Shown: piece by piece, positions 1 through 10,293 of the stretch | Layout: each line of letters opens with the position of its first letter | Numbering within the stretch: position 1 is the stretch's first letter | Assembly (NCBI GenBank): GCA_033557675.1 | Contig: JAWQRM010000029.1 | Span: 1 to 37,938, forward strand | Reading direction: 5' to 3' | Source: Coptodactyla brooksi | Taxonomy: Eukaryota; Arthropoda; Insecta; Coleoptera; Scarabaeidae | DNA: 37,938 nt | The notes under the pieces: model-generated | Database searches by the model: none | What the model was told of the DNA's origin: nothing | Seen by the model: only the letters and a program-made list of their open reading frames with translations | Made by a program: the position numbers and the translations under genes

Positions 1-287
1 GGCCGTGCTATAGGTTAGCGTGCTTCCCACACCGCTCATTTGCTGGCTTTAAATGTTTAATATCTAAAAGACTGTTGTTCAGATGGCAAAATGGTATAAG
101 ACTTTTCTCTTTTTTTTTTACTTCTTGTTTTAAGTCTGCTAGTTTTGCAATAGGTACGAGTAGGTATATAATAAGTAGCAGGCCATGGAAGATAAAACAA
201 ATCCTTAATAACAATATTGGACAAAAACGTCAAGTTTTATTTAGATGGAGTAGAATTTATGTTACTTGCACACGTTAAGCTTTAAAA

Positions 288-383
288 ATGCCTTTTACAA
301 ATGATGAAGCTGTTGACATGCTGTTTATTTCGAATGTCTTCAACATGTGGCTAGTACATACCTATATAGTTGGAGAATTGTAG
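288..383 (+). pseudogene. N-terminal fragment of a DUF4817-type transposase
   Basis: The frame opens MPFTNDEAVDMLFI, which resembles the start of the DUF4817 helix-turn-helix region found at the N-terminus of mariner-like transposases in insects. Similarity fades after about 20 residues and the frame stops at codon 32, whereas the family is usually around 350 residues. No catalytic domain follows; the sequence passes straight into non-coding DNA that ends in a transposon-like terminus near 1069. I read it as the 5' stub of an internally deleted element. The short match makes the family call moderate. Confidence 0.4.
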
Positions 384-1069
384 GTAGGCAACATACTTCT
401 GTCTATGTTACTTAGGTTGTATAACCAGTAGGCAACCTAGCAAAATCCATTGAATTTTCTCTTTAAATCTTCCTTCACCGATACTTTAGGTTACGAATAA
501 GATATCGAGGCGCGCTTTTCACTAGCTTGTTTGGGCATCATTTTGCTATTTTTTTATGGAAAAAAAATAATACCAATAGATTTAATTTTTTATAGAAATT
601 TTGCAATTTCAGTAGTAATATCAATAAATGCCCTCTGGTGGCGACATATCAAATTACAATCACAACAAATAAGGTAGCTTTTGTTGGCCAAGAGACGCTC
701 CTTTCAACGACGCTAAGTTTGTTGAAATGCTTTCAGTCGTTTTGAAGTTATAGACGTTTATTTATACAAACATTTGCACACCCCAGCCACTTTATTTTTA
801 GAGATAGGACAAAAAGTTTTTAACAAAACAGACTCGAATTTATCTCAGCTTTAAAAAGCAAATATTTGTTTGTTATGTTAAGAGGGCGAAATTTGGAGAA
901 ACACCACATTCTTTAATCCAAAATGGAAGTTACGCGGGCATCTTAGCAACCTGAAAATAATTTCCTAGATTTTCCTTTGGCCACTTTAGTTGTAAATATT
1001 TTTACCGAAAATCTCTAGAATGAGTAGTTTCCGAGATACAGTACCTTGCACGCTTATTTGGACACCCTG
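288..1069 (+). mobile_element. Internally deleted DUF4817-family element
   Basis: The stretch runs from the transposase start codon to a right end reading ACACCCTG at 1062-1069. On the minus strand this end reads CAGGGTGT and leads into a GTAYTGTATCTCGGAAAC-like stretch, a common theme at the ends of arthropod DUF4817 elements. The coding sense and the position of the right end agree, so one element with a large internal deletion explains both. I could not find the left inverted repeat, which may be lost or lie before the window. Confidence 0.35.
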
Positions 1070-1445
1070 TAGAATTCTGCGCGCCAAATATCTATATGTC
1101 TATAATGGGTCTTTAACAACTGTATGGTACTGACATATTCAGGCTTTTGTCAAATACAACAATTTTTTTCCTTTTGAGCTTTCACGCAAAAACAATCTTT
1201 CAATCTCTATCTTTTGATCAGTCGATGTTCTTTTTGAACGGGTGTGCTTTAATTAAAACAACATTTGAGATTTGGCTTCCTCAAAGCTCTCTGACAAAGC
1301 GTGATCAAGAGAGTGATTGAACCTTCAATGTTTCAACCTTCTATAACTGTCTCTCTACAATATTGGGAGTTCCTTGGTAAAATGCTTTTGTTACTTTAAG
1401 TTTAGAATAAATAACACGGAGGTCGGTTAGTGTTTAGTCTTACAT

Positions 1446-1489
1446 CGCTCCTTATGTTGCTAACTTAGTTAGCGAGACGTGCGTCGAAT
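1446..1489 (+). ncRNA. Decayed hammerhead ribozyme motif (Penelope/retrozyme type)
   Basis: Stem II is intact (GCTAAC at 1459-1464, loop TTA, GTTAGC at 1468-1473). It is followed by GAG and then ACGTGCGT with C at 1485, the short stem III and cleavage-site layout of minimal type I hammerheads. The core that should read CTGANGA is CTTATGT and the GAA is GAG, so this copy should be inactive. The 3' tail (GTCGAGTAATTTTTT, then GGTGCACCGG) aligns with the tail of the motif at 25797, which supports a shared repeat family. Confidence 0.5.
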
Positions 1490-2118
1490 AATCTGTCGTC
1501 GAGTAATTTTTTATTTTTGGTGCACCGGTCACAATTGTTTAAAGTCTTATTACATTTGAGGCAATAATATGGTTTCTAGCAATATCGAAATTTCGTTGTG
1601 GATTCTGACATTGGGATACACAATGTCAAAATATAACCAATTTTACACTATATTGTCACACGCTACGAACAGTTATTCCAAAATTTAAATCTACTCAGAA
1701 ATTCCTATATTTTAAATATCCTGTTTTCAGAAGCAGAGCTACTAGCATCACTAAAATATAGTATACCGTATAGGAAATTACACCTCGTCTGATAGGGAGA
1801 TTGCATTCTCGTATACGATTCGTTAAACGATTTGGACTATCCCGAAGATCGTACGACAATTAGCGAGAGAATCAAGTGGGATTTGAGCGGTGATTCTTCG
1901 GAAGAAGTTGTAAATTTATTTGCAATATTGCGTATTGTCAATGTGTTCGAAACGATAGACTGTACGACAGGTTGTCGCCAATGCCACTTGAAAATCCGCG
2001 ATTTGAATCTTTCATTTAGTTTTATTTCTAAATGTTATTAAAATTTTATTTTAGAGTGACCTTTTATTTTAGTAAGTATGCAGTTTTTATTTGTCCGTCA
2101 AACACGTTCGAATACAGA
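1490..2118. other. Non-coding stretch, no gene recognised
   Basis: The first 100 bases are the probable tail of the hammerhead repeat. A 69-codon frame on the plus strand at 1832-2041 contains CTTGCRQC but matches no family I know and has no codon bias that convinces me. Otherwise the stretch is AT-rich with no recognisable structure. Confidence 0.4.
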
Positions 2119-2510
2119 TAAACAAACGTTTATTGATAGTAGTTAAAAAATAAGTGTACGTAGGACGATGTCAAGCAGCACTAGCATGTATATCTTCCCA
2201 AGACATCACAAATACTACTGAGCACTTGTACGGTAGATCGGGTACGGACAGTCACGGGCTCGTAGGAGTCCCGTGTGATTCTACTGTGAGACCACCACGA
2301 TAAATAAACATTTATTGTTAGTTAAATTATTCTTAGTTAAAAATTAAGCGTATGTAGGACGATGTCAAGCAGCACTATTATGTACCTCCTCTCGCGACAT
2401 CAAAAATATTACTAATCACTCGCACGGAGATCTGGGTGCGGGGCCGTCTCGAAATAAAGGAGTCACGGGCTCGTGGTGGGAGATATGTGTGGTTCGAATT
2501 TTCTGTTGAC
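2119..2510. repeat. Diverged tandem direct repeat, two units of about 185-200 bp
   Basis: Unit one (2119-2300) and unit two (2301 to about 2500) share an ordered series of blocks: TAAACAAACGTTTATTG versus TAAATAAACATTTATTG, then TAGGACGATGTCAAGCAGCA in both, then GACATCA, then AGATC.GGGT.CGG, then AGTCACGGGCTCGT. On the minus strand each unit ends in AATAAA followed by T-rich sequence, as expected of a transcript 3' end. This could be a duplicated 3' end of a retroelement or a two-copy satellite. No protein match was found. Confidence 0.7.
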
Positions 2511-2680
2511 TCGAATTTTCTGTTGCAGTAATACTTATTTATTATAAAGTTGTTTGCATGTTGTCCAATAAAATTCGCGCTAATAATTCGGAAACAAATA
2601 CATTCTGTCAAAGAAGTATCGGGAATTGTTAATTTAAAATGCCCGCTTAAAGGGATTGTCAAAATCCTTCTTCTCTAAAA

Positions 2681-3164
2681 ATGTATAAAAATAGGAAACA
2701 AAGAACTTGTCGCAAATTTTGCATTGCAAATGGGATTTCGTGTGCCGAATCACTGAAAATGGTATAGAAGGCTTACTGTGAATCGACTTTATCAAAAACA
2801 CGTGCATATGAGTGGTACAGTGCATTCAAAAGCGGTCGAGATGTGGTGGAAGATTTGCCTGGCTCTGGTCGGCTATCAACGCCTTCAACTGAAGTTAACA
2901 TTGCTAAAGTGAAGGAAATGGTGACTAAAAGTCATAATTTAAGTTTGAGGGAGGTAGCCGCTGAACTTTCTGAAAAAAAAGTCGGGCTCCGGCCGACTTT
3001 TTTTTTCCAAAACTCAAATTGCCACTCGAGGCCCCCGTTTTAAATCGATAGAAGACGTAATAGAGAATTCGCGGCGAGGACTTAAGTCCATTCCGGAAAA
3101 TGCGTTTAAAAAATGTTTTGATGGGGCCTACTTTAAAGGCGGTACAATAAATTTGGATGAATAA
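2681..3164 (+). pseudogene. mariner transposase remnant, catalytic core deleted
   Basis: The N-terminal part (2681-2984) has the mariner HTH signature: RKFCIANGIS, then STLSKTRAYEWYSAFKSGR, VEDLPGSGRLST and LSLREVAAELS. There is one in-frame stop after LKMV. The C-terminal tail (3027-3164) reads FKSIEDVIENS, IPENAFKKCF and YFKGGTINLDE before the normal stop. Everything between, including the whole D-D-D catalytic domain, is gone. A perfect palindrome flanked by poly-A and poly-T sits at the junction. Confidence 0.85.
2973..3005. repeat. Terminator-like palindrome at the mariner deletion junction
   Basis: The arms AAAAAAAAGTCGG (2973-2985) and CCGACTTTTTTTT (2993-3005) are perfect complements around the 7-nt loop GCTCCGG. 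The shape is that of a bidirectional bacterial intrinsic terminator, but the setting is a eukaryotic transposon. It lies exactly where the transposase coding sequence is interrupted. Confidence 0.9.
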
Positions 3165-3215
3165 TAAATATTTTGTTTTATTGACGAATTTTCGGTAATT
3201 TCTTGACAGAATGTA

Positions 3216-3570
3216 TTAACTTCGCAGCTCCCCGTCTTCTCGGTGATGAAATCAAAAATTGAGAAGTGGATAATACGTTTCTCTTTTGTTTAATGACGTT
3301 TCATTCCTCAGATAACGAAACATTTTCATTAAAACAAATCTTGAGGATTACATAATTAACACATTATTAGAATGTGTTGGATCATGAATATTAGGAAACC
3401 ATTATGGTGCAACACATTCATTAGAATATGTAAGCATTTAGTTGGTTTTTAACACTATTCAAATTAAGATTTCAAAATGCATTTTGGCCTGCTTTTTCCC
3501 TTTGCAGAAAAAAGCTACGCTGTAACCATAGCGGTTGATATATCTTACCGCGTTCTGGAATCACAGAGCA
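3216..3570. other. Non-coding stretch, no gene recognised
   Basis: AT-rich DNA with no supported reading frame. A loose pair of ACACATTMATTAGAATRTG blocks near 3360 and 3413 (AACACATTATTAGAATGTG and AACACATTCATTAGAATATG) is a short direct repeat about 55 bp apart. Confidence 0.4.
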
Positions 3571-3600
3571 ATCCACTTACCTGCAATAAAAAAAAATAAT
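3544..3600 (-). promoter_or_regulatory. Candidate recursive splice site with short RS-exon
   Basis: On the minus strand a T-rich tract (complement of 3584-3600) leads directly into CAG|GTAAGT (complement of 3575-3583). A 3' splice site fused to a 5' splice site is the signature of recursive splicing in long insect introns. A second donor-like GGTAAGA follows about 30 nt downstream (near 3545), as expected of a short recursive-splice exon. I cannot show that a minus-strand transcript crosses this point, so this is a motif-level call. Confidence 0.35.
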
Positions 3601-3780
3601 GTTAATAATAATATGTAAAAATATGTATTAATATTATGCAACATTTTGAAACAAAATTTCTGTTCTCAAATCATGTAACATACTTTGACAAATAACTACG
3701 TAAGTTTTTCAATGCTACTAATTGCAAATGTCAGGACTACATATGCGAAGGGTATAACCCTACTTCAGGATAAATAATAA

Positions 3781-4040
3781 CCAGCGATACGGTAAGAGCA
3801 ACAGCCGTTAAGGGTCGGAGTGGTCCATTTTTCGGATGTCGTCATCCATAAAGAATTACCGAGCGAGGTCGTATCACGCCGAATCTCAAATTGGTCCTAT
3901 CCGAAATGGGGACGCCCCGGGTGATCGAGCGATTACTTGCCCCAAATACGTCCCAGCTCCTGGTGACTGTGCCGTGTAATTCTAAAATATCGCGAATCGG
4001 ACCACGGAGGAAAGCGATTTTCAGCTCTTCCTCCTTAAAA
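3781..4040. other. GC-richer non-coding island
   Basis: About 260 bp clearly richer in G and C than the surroundings, with many CpG dinucleotides (for example GGGGACGCCCCGGGTGATCG) and no open frame or transposon match. It could be a conserved regulatory element or an exon piece too short to recognise. Confidence 0.3.
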
Positions 4041-4100
4041 TGATAATGAAGGAGGACATTTTCGAGCCGACTCTTCTATTACTTCTTTTTCTTAGCCGAC

Positions 4101-5060
4101 TTTCTCGATGCCCCTCAGGTCATCATTGTCTTGATGGTGCATGTAGATTGTAATCAGTTCCGCTAAGCGTTATTGCTGATTGGTGCTCATCTCATCAGAT
4201 CTTATCGGAAAGTGTATGAGGAACTAAAGTTGTTTGGTTACTTAGTGGTGGCAAGATTTTCGGCTTGCGATCTTTTTGTCTTCTTGATATGAAAATTTCG
4301 ACTGTTTTTTTATTATTTTCATCGTTTTCGACTTATCACTGCCGAACCATTGCACAGAAGGTCTACAATTGTCATGAAGGGTTACAATTGTATTGTAAGG
4401 GTTACAATTGTTGCGCAAAGAAACCAAAGCCGTTTTTACGCAACAAAAGCCGAGCAGTCGGTCTAATGATGATCTTTTGATTTGCGTTAAATTCGAATGG
4501 AACCTACTTTCAAGTTTTTTGGACTCCAATTGCCTGAAGATCGTTAGAAACGATTATATTGAATCAGCTTATGAAGTAATACCAGCTTGCAAGTTTGGGG
4601 GCAAGCGGCACGTCCATGAGGTTTACATAATTATTGGCCACTGATGGACAGGCGAACGTCCTATTTTTAATCGCCAGACATTTTTTTGCCAGCTCTGACT
4701 TTAGTTTGCTATCGTTTCCCATCGGTGGGCGAGCTGGTGATAACGGTCAAGGCACTCAACCAGACGATGCACGTCAGTATAAGCATATTCTTAGAAAATA
4801 AATTTCAGCTTGCAAGTTTGGTAGTAAAACATTTGTCTCTAGAGGGGGTAACTCGTACAGTTATTCTACACACGTATCTTCATTTTCATCGAATTTTCTG
4901 TTTTGTTATATACAACTGTTTTCTTTTCAGAACAAGCAAATAGTTCTATTTTGTTGCGGATTGCCGTATTTATAAACTGCAGGCGATATAACCTATTTGA
5001 GGTAAATTATAGTTATGTGGTAAATTGAACAAAGAACAAACCACATTATTTATTGTAGAA
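4101..5060. other. Non-coding stretch with small repeats
   Basis: Short frames overlap on both strands (for example 4242-4529 minus and 4265-4480 plus), but none matches a known family. AGCTTGCAAGTTTGG occurs at about 4583 and 4808 with different surroundings, a small dispersed repeat. No gene recognised. Confidence 0.4.
4360..4415. repeat. Three tandem copies of a 19-20 bp unit
   Basis: GGTCTACAATTGTCATGAA, GGGTTACAATTGTATTGTAA and GGGTTACAATTGTTGCG follow one another. The shared core is GGKYTACAATTGT, which contains the palindrome ACAATTGT. Confidence 0.8.
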
Positions 5061-5064
5061 AATA

Positions 5065-5221
5065 CCGAAACCACTAACAAACCAGTCAAAAGAACTTATT
5101 GCTAGGTTGATAAACTATTTTGAAGCAGCACGTGGCAATGGTGGTCCTTTTCTACAGTTGGCTGCTATACAGGAAATATGTTGTTTCCACAGTTCTATAG
5201 TGAATGGCGACTAAGTTTAGT

Positions 5222-5252
<31 letters not shown>

Positions 5253-6309
5253 TTGTAGAGTTGCAAATACTGTGGGCGTTAGCTTAAGTGCTGTTTGCTC
5301 CATATCCGAAGCTAGAAGTAAACCAAACCTTAAGTAACTCAAAACGAAACGGACCAAAGCAGAAATCTGTACGAAATATTGATTCATTCACGCTGCCAGC
5401 AATTCGCAATACCATTTATACCATGTGCATGAATAAGAGGCATACAACTTGATAATTACTGTTGCCCATGTTAAAACGCAGCGGTATTTATCATGGCGGG
5501 GTTAGTACATTGGGCAAAATCTTGAGTGACATTAGTTTTAAATTTAAGAAGGATATTCCTCGCAGAGGTTTGATGGGGCAACCCCACATTGCTCTAAAAC
5601 GAGTAGAATTCTTACAAAATTATATGAGGAATAAGAACTCAACAACAGCCCGAACAGTTTGTGTTCTCAGGTTAAACCTGGATGTTTGAAAATTGTTTCG
5701 CAAACAGATCCTGGCAGGATACTAATAGCTGATCTGTTAACGGAATAAAACAAGAGGGAAGAAGATACATTATCTTGCATGCAAGGAATGAAAATGAATT
5801 TATACCTGGTGTATCTTTAACGTTTTCTACAAACTGTAAAGACCAAGATTATCACGGTGAAATGAATCTCACTTGGTTTGAATAACAATTATTGAAAAAT
5901 CTAGAAGTACCTTCTATTATCGTTATGGATAATGCCAGTAATCATAGTACTTTAGAGGATAGAGTACCTAATACCGGCTGGAAGAAAGAAGAAATTCTGA
6001 CATGGTTGTAGCAGCATCAAGTACGACACATTTGACAACACATTTTTAAAATTACAATTACTTGAACTAGTAAAACTACATAAACCACCAAAACCGTAAG
6101 TTGTCGATACGCTTACTCAGCGGTATGGTCATAGCGTGCTTAGACTCCCTCCTTACCACTGCATTTTTAACTCCATCGAGCGTATGCGAGGCTTGACAAA
6201 AGTCTATTATAATTGGCATATTGGAAGAGAGGGGTTTGGTGTGGACAAAGTATTGAATATGTGGAAAGAGGGTCTAAGCCAAGAACAATTAAACGCAGTG
6301 ATAAAATAA
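5065..6309 (+). pseudogene. DDE_3 (IS630/Tc1-like) transposase pseudogene
   Basis: Fragments follow the family order. The N-terminal HTH has NQSKELIARLINYFE and RVANTVGVSLSAV; the linker has YHGGVSTLGKILSDISFKFKK; the catalytic domain has GRRYIILHARNE, DYHGEMN, SIIVMDNASNHS and GHSVLRLPPYHC followed by FNSIE. The second Asp (VMDNA) and the final Glu (FNSIE) are present, but the block that should read LDETW has decayed to SG, stop, TW. Several stops and frameshifts are present and a TA microsatellite interrupts the HTH. Terminal repeats were not found. The same family recurs on the minus strand at 22149-22926. Confidence 0.8.
5221..5244. repeat. (TA)n microsatellite
   Basis: About 11 TA units followed by GTATGTATT, lying inside the DDE_3 pseudogene and so younger than its decay. 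Confidence 0.95.
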
Positions 6310-7206
6310 TTGAAGACTGTTGGGAATGTTAAGTTCATATTAATTATGCAGATGCAGCAACAGTAATTAAAATTGAGGAGAAGAGTCAAACAACAGTTGT
6401 GTTGACGAAGAAATTGAATTACTTCTAAAGTCACTCATCAAAGCAACTGTGCACGTGGCATTGTTTTTCACTAGTAACATAACTGTCTTAACTAAGTCAA
6501 CAAACATCGTATATATAATTTTCTGTTATAGACTAATCATTGTGACAGGCAAAGAGCGGCATGGCATCTGTTCACTCTAAAAACATAAACTGATATCATG
6601 GTTTTATCTTTTCCTGCCACCATCTCTGATAATTTTTATATAATACATGCAACGTACTTATCTATGAAAAAAATGAAGCATTAAAAGTAGATTTTTTAAA
6701 GCTGTTTTTATTTGTTTATCGCAGAATAGGATAATGTATTTAAAGATAAGAGTATAGTAAGGTAAGATTCTTCATTTGATATTTACCTAGTTTTTGATCA
6801 GATAAATACTAGCTTTCTCTTTAGACAGATTAAAGAGAAAGTTAGTACACGTAAAAGAGCAAAATTGGCAAATCTATTAGTGAAATAGAAAGAATAAGAA
6901 CAAACTATAAACATTGTTTCTATAATGACACCAATATTGTACAATACATCTACCAACAGAGCAAAAATAAACACGACTAAGGACGGCTATGAACTTGTCT
7001 TTTTTAATTGACATCTAACTTGAATTTAGAATTGTTAGATTTGACAATTCTAAATTTCTAATTAAAAATGCTTTCGTGGGGACAATAAACATTTTTACTT
7101 CAATCATACTATAGAAATGAATACAACAACCAAAATGGTAAATGTATTTAAATCAAGTTATTAATGAGAAGGTATTATATTTTTTCAGCATTTTACACTT
7201 TTGTAG
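6310..7206. other. Non-coding stretch, no gene recognised
   Basis: The first 120 bases may be the eroded C-terminal tail of the preceding transposase. The rest is AT-rich, with one clear hairpin (6807-6847) and no supported frame. A minus-strand frame at 7208-7504 follows but matches nothing I know. Confidence 0.4.
6807..6847. repeat. Hairpin with AAAGAGAAAG arms
   Basis: TACTAGCTTTCTCTTTA (6807-6823) pairs with TAAAGAGAAAGTTAGTA (6831-6847) around GACAGAT, with one mismatch. A hairpin with the same ACTTTCTCTT/AAGAGAAAGT arms occurs at 37709-37741. Confidence 0.85.
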
Positions 7207-7689
7207 GTCATGTAGTTAAAGGCCGGAACATGGCATCACAAACTGTTAATGACATGCATCGCCTGCTTGAGTGCCTCGAGTATATTTTGTCATTTGAGAA
7301 CAGGTAAACGTAAAGAGTTTTGGTGTGTATGAGTCGTTTTTCTTTTTCAAGAGTAGTTAATTTCACAGTCCAAATCACTTTCGACACCCTAAAGGGGTAG
7401 GGAAATTTTGAATACTCTTCGCGAATGCGATAACAATAAACTTTGGGTTTATTTTTTATTTCCATTAACTCCAAAGACATATCCGAACTAAGACATTTAG
7501 ACAATGTATACAGTAACCTACTATGCTCTCATATAACTGCATCTCGCACATGTTTCAGAACGTGATTGTCCTGTCAAGTGTCGTTAGTTATCAGCTAATT
7601 CCCAAGGGACGTGTGCTATTCATCTTCTTTCAAACAACTACAAATCAAGAGGTAATATGCATGTATCGCTGTGAAGTAAAGAAAATACA

Positions 7690-8127
7690 GCACCTTTCGC
7701 TGTTCATCTCGTGCCCCAAATTCGTCACATTAGCCTTGACATTTTCGCCAGCCGCCGTTGCGGTTGCCTGGTAAAATACTTTAAAGGTAAGGCTTTGACA
7801 TCACCTAGCGGCAGATTGATCGATAAGTCATTCCTCTTATGCGGTGGCCGCCTTGAGGTGTCAGTAACCGGAGGGGTGAACCCTGGCTGTTGTCGTCAGC
7901 GGGATCTGATCGTCGAAGAGGCCTATATTGCCTCTTCCTTCGCAAGTCAAGTGGATCACAGGATATCACGTTTCTTTTACCCTCGTTTTACTTGTACACA
8001 ATTCTCGTGCCATGTGTTCAAGGATTCGCATCGGTTACCCTCTCGCCACCGCCGTGTGGAACAATGTAAAAATGTAAGTCATACAATCGCTGAAATGTTG
8101 CAAGGGTTCGATACAATTACTTTTTGA
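7690..8127 (+). CDS. GC-rich island with a 138-codon frame, possible exon or conserved non-coding element
   Basis: A frame at 7711-8127 is one of the longest in the window and sits in a block much richer in GC than its flanks. The product is rich in Cys, Arg and Ser and matches no family I recognise. Donor-like AAGGTAAGG occurs at 7784-7792, inside the frame, and ATGTAAGT near 8071, so a spliced exon ending earlier is also possible. Equally, high GC lowers stop frequency and can give such a frame by chance. Not a transposon relic as far as I can see. Confidence 0.2.
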   Translation, partial: APFAVHLVPQIRHISLDIFASRRCGCLVKYFKGKALTSPSGRLIDKSFLLCGGRLEVSVTGGVNPGCCRQRDLIVEEAYIASSFASQVDHRISRFFYPRFTCTQFSCHVFKDSHRLPSRHRRVEQCKNVSHTIAEMLQGFDTITF

Positions 8128-8363
8128 ATCATTGAATAGGTGATGTCATTGGATAGGTATCATTACTTGACTATATGTTTGTAAAACAGATTGCGTCTTT
8201 CTAGACTCGGCATAGGGAGCGTACCACTTGACAACAACGCATGGCGCGAGTTACACGATGCAGACGAAGCACACTGCCCGCTATGCTCAAGCATATTTGC
8301 TTCATTTCGTTGCTGATTGTCATACGAAACGCATCTATTCGACTGAACGAAATATAAAAACAA

Positions 8364-9199
8364 ATGGCGGTATACACCCCTGCCGAAAAATTGCAAATCA
8401 TCAAGTGGGTTTATGGAGGTCGGGCTTCAAAAGATTGCGCAGACGTCATTGCACACGCTTTTGAAGAAAAACCCATTCCCAATAAGCAGACTATTTACAA
8501 CATTATTCGCAGATTTGAAAATTGCTATTGTATAAAGGAATATTCCAAGTGTCACATAAAGGAAGTCCACCTAAAACGGACGAAATGATATGTGCTACAG
8601 TGGAAGCAAATGACATAAAGTCGAAATAAATTAGCGAGGAATTGGGTGTAAGCAGAACTACTGTTTTACGCGCTTTGCGCAAGCACGGGTATAAGTGCTA
8701 TAAATTCAGCAAGACACAAGAGTTATTTCCCGAGGATAATATTCCAAGAATGGAATTTTGTGAACAAGTGATGGAAAAGGCAAATTATGAAAACTTTATT
8801 GTAAATACTGTTTTCGAAGATGAATCTACTTTTCCATTGCATGGAAAACACAATCCTTCTATTGTTCGTTATTGATCTCGGGAAAATTTACGTAAAAGTA
8901 TCTCTGTTCACACCCAATATCCACAAAAGCTGAACGTTTCGACTGTACTTCTTATTGACCATTTAATAGGTCCCTTCTTCATTGACGGGACCTTAAACGC
9001 CCGGAAATATTTAGATCTACTAGAAACGCAAATAGTTCCGACTATCCAGAACATTCGCGGAATAGATCTAGACATTATTTGATTTCAGCAAAATGGCTAC
9101 CCGGCGCATAATTTCTTAATCAGTTGGGGTATTGTTTATCTGCTTACGGAAGCCTATTTGAGACGCATTCGTAATTTTATTGTTTTGTATTGTGTTTAA
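8364..9199 (+). pseudogene. DUF4817-type mariner-like transposase pseudogene
   Basis: The N-terminal domain begins MAVYTPAEKLQIIKWVYGG and continues to QTIYNIIRRFE. A second HTH reads EELGVSRTTVLRALRKHGY, after a frameshift near 8550 and a stop. The catalytic domain has MEFCEQVMEKAN, FEDESTFPLHGKHNPSIV, THPQ-like HTQYPQKLN, and HLIGPFFIDGTLNARKYLDLL. The first Asp (FEDEST) is kept; the second, normally QHDG or QQDG, is QQNG, an Asp-to-Asn loss. The C-terminal third, with the last catalytic Asp, is absent. It is close in sequence to the minus-strand copy at 20867-21918. Confidence 0.85.
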
Positions 9200-9600
9200 A
9201 TAGATTTTTAAGAATTTATTTTATTTTGAAATATTTTTTTAGTTTCCTTTTATAAAATTAGATTTGTTTTTTACGCAATCAGCGACAAACATACTAACAA
9301 AATTTAAAGAAAACAGTTTTATTCCCCCTTTAAAAGCCCTGTCTAGGCCTTTTAAATACCTAGACACCATGGCGCCGCCTGGCAGACGGACAGCTACCTG
9401 CTGGTCGCGAGTGCCCTGTTACCAATTTTATCGCTCTCCCCTTTGCAATGTTTTGCGTAACGTGTACTGTATGCAGTTAACATATTTCTGTATTGGTAGG
9501 CATAATCTAATTATTTTTTATTATCCAAAATACATTTTCTGACCAATCTTAAATGTCATGAGTAGCAGAACGAATCCGTTTATTCAAGTCGTTCTATGCA
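9200..9600. other. Non-coding flank, no gene recognised
   Basis: T-rich DNA after the transposase relic. A plus-strand frame at 9264-9542 shows no family resemblance. CTAGGCCTTTTAAATACCTAG near 9345 is a near-palindromic 21-bp stretch. Confidence 0.35.
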
Positions 9601-10090
9601 ATCACGCTTGTTTTTGCTGACGTAACCTTTACGGAGACAATCCCCTATTGATTTTTCCCCCATCGTCGTTTAGCCAACAGAGACAATCAGAAAATTTTCA
9701 CATGTCCGCAAACTCAATAACGAGGCCGAACGGGTAAGCCGCATTTTGTTATTTTCCCGTCCTTACCCTTTTGTGGCTTCTTCCTTCCTATAATCCAACG
9801 AAAATTATATTTTCTTAGCCGTGCCCCCGAGGGACTTTCCGCATGAGCAAGTGGTGGAAAAATAAGGCCATAATGGCCACTTCCGAGGCTCTTTACCCAT
9901 AATGGAAGACGTCTGAGTGGCGAAGATAATGACGCCGTGCAGCATTAATCATTTCTGCTTAGGCTTTTTAATTAATTATAAATGTGAGTAGTAAAAGGTG
10001 CCCTATGGCATGGTTGGCCGGCAACGACGGTAAATTACAAAGGACCCTGTACCGAGAAAAAAATCGATTATAATTCTTTAGCTTCACTGT

Positions 10091-10102
10091 TAATCGCGAT
10101 TA
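10091..10102. promoter_or_regulatory. Perfect palindrome TAATCGCGATTA
   Basis: Two inverted TAAT half-sites 4 bp apart, a plausible homeodomain dimer site. Confidence 0.45.
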
Positions 10103-10281
10103 CGCAGTAACGTGTTCAGGCGGGGTGGAAAATGGATGGGCCTTTTAGCAGTTACTTCCGGTCGATTTGTAAGACGAAGTTTAATGGGAATGGATTTAGG
10201 TAATGTGACCTAAACAACGGGATTAATTAAGGACAAGCCCTTCCGACCACAATTAGATTTATCAGTGGCAATCTGTGGGAT

Positions 10282-10293
10282 TAATGCGCATTA
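10282..10293. promoter_or_regulatory. Perfect palindrome TAATGCGCATTA
   Basis: A second inverted TAAT pair with the same 4-bp spacing as the one 180 bp upstream. Confidence 0.45.

Larger units (their letters stand above)
2601..3213 (+). mobile_element. mariner element, internal deletion derivative (613 bp)
   Basis: The left end begins CATTCTGTCAAAGAAGTA at 2601 and the right end, read on the minus strand from 3213, begins CATTCTGTCAAGAAATTA. These are imperfect terminal inverted repeats of about 22-25 bp. Each is flanked by TA (2599-2600 and 3214-3215), the mariner target duplication. Full-length mariners are about 1.3 kb, so roughly half the element is missing. It cannot encode a transposase but keeps both ends. 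Confidence 0.85.

Noticed and set aside
2973..3005. Bacterial intrinsic terminator, hence bacterial contamination
   Set aside because: The flanks are a eukaryotic mariner with both ends and TA duplications; the whole window is arthropod-like.
4360..4415. CRISPR-like short repeats
   Set aside because: Only three copies with almost no spacer; a simple tandem repeat.
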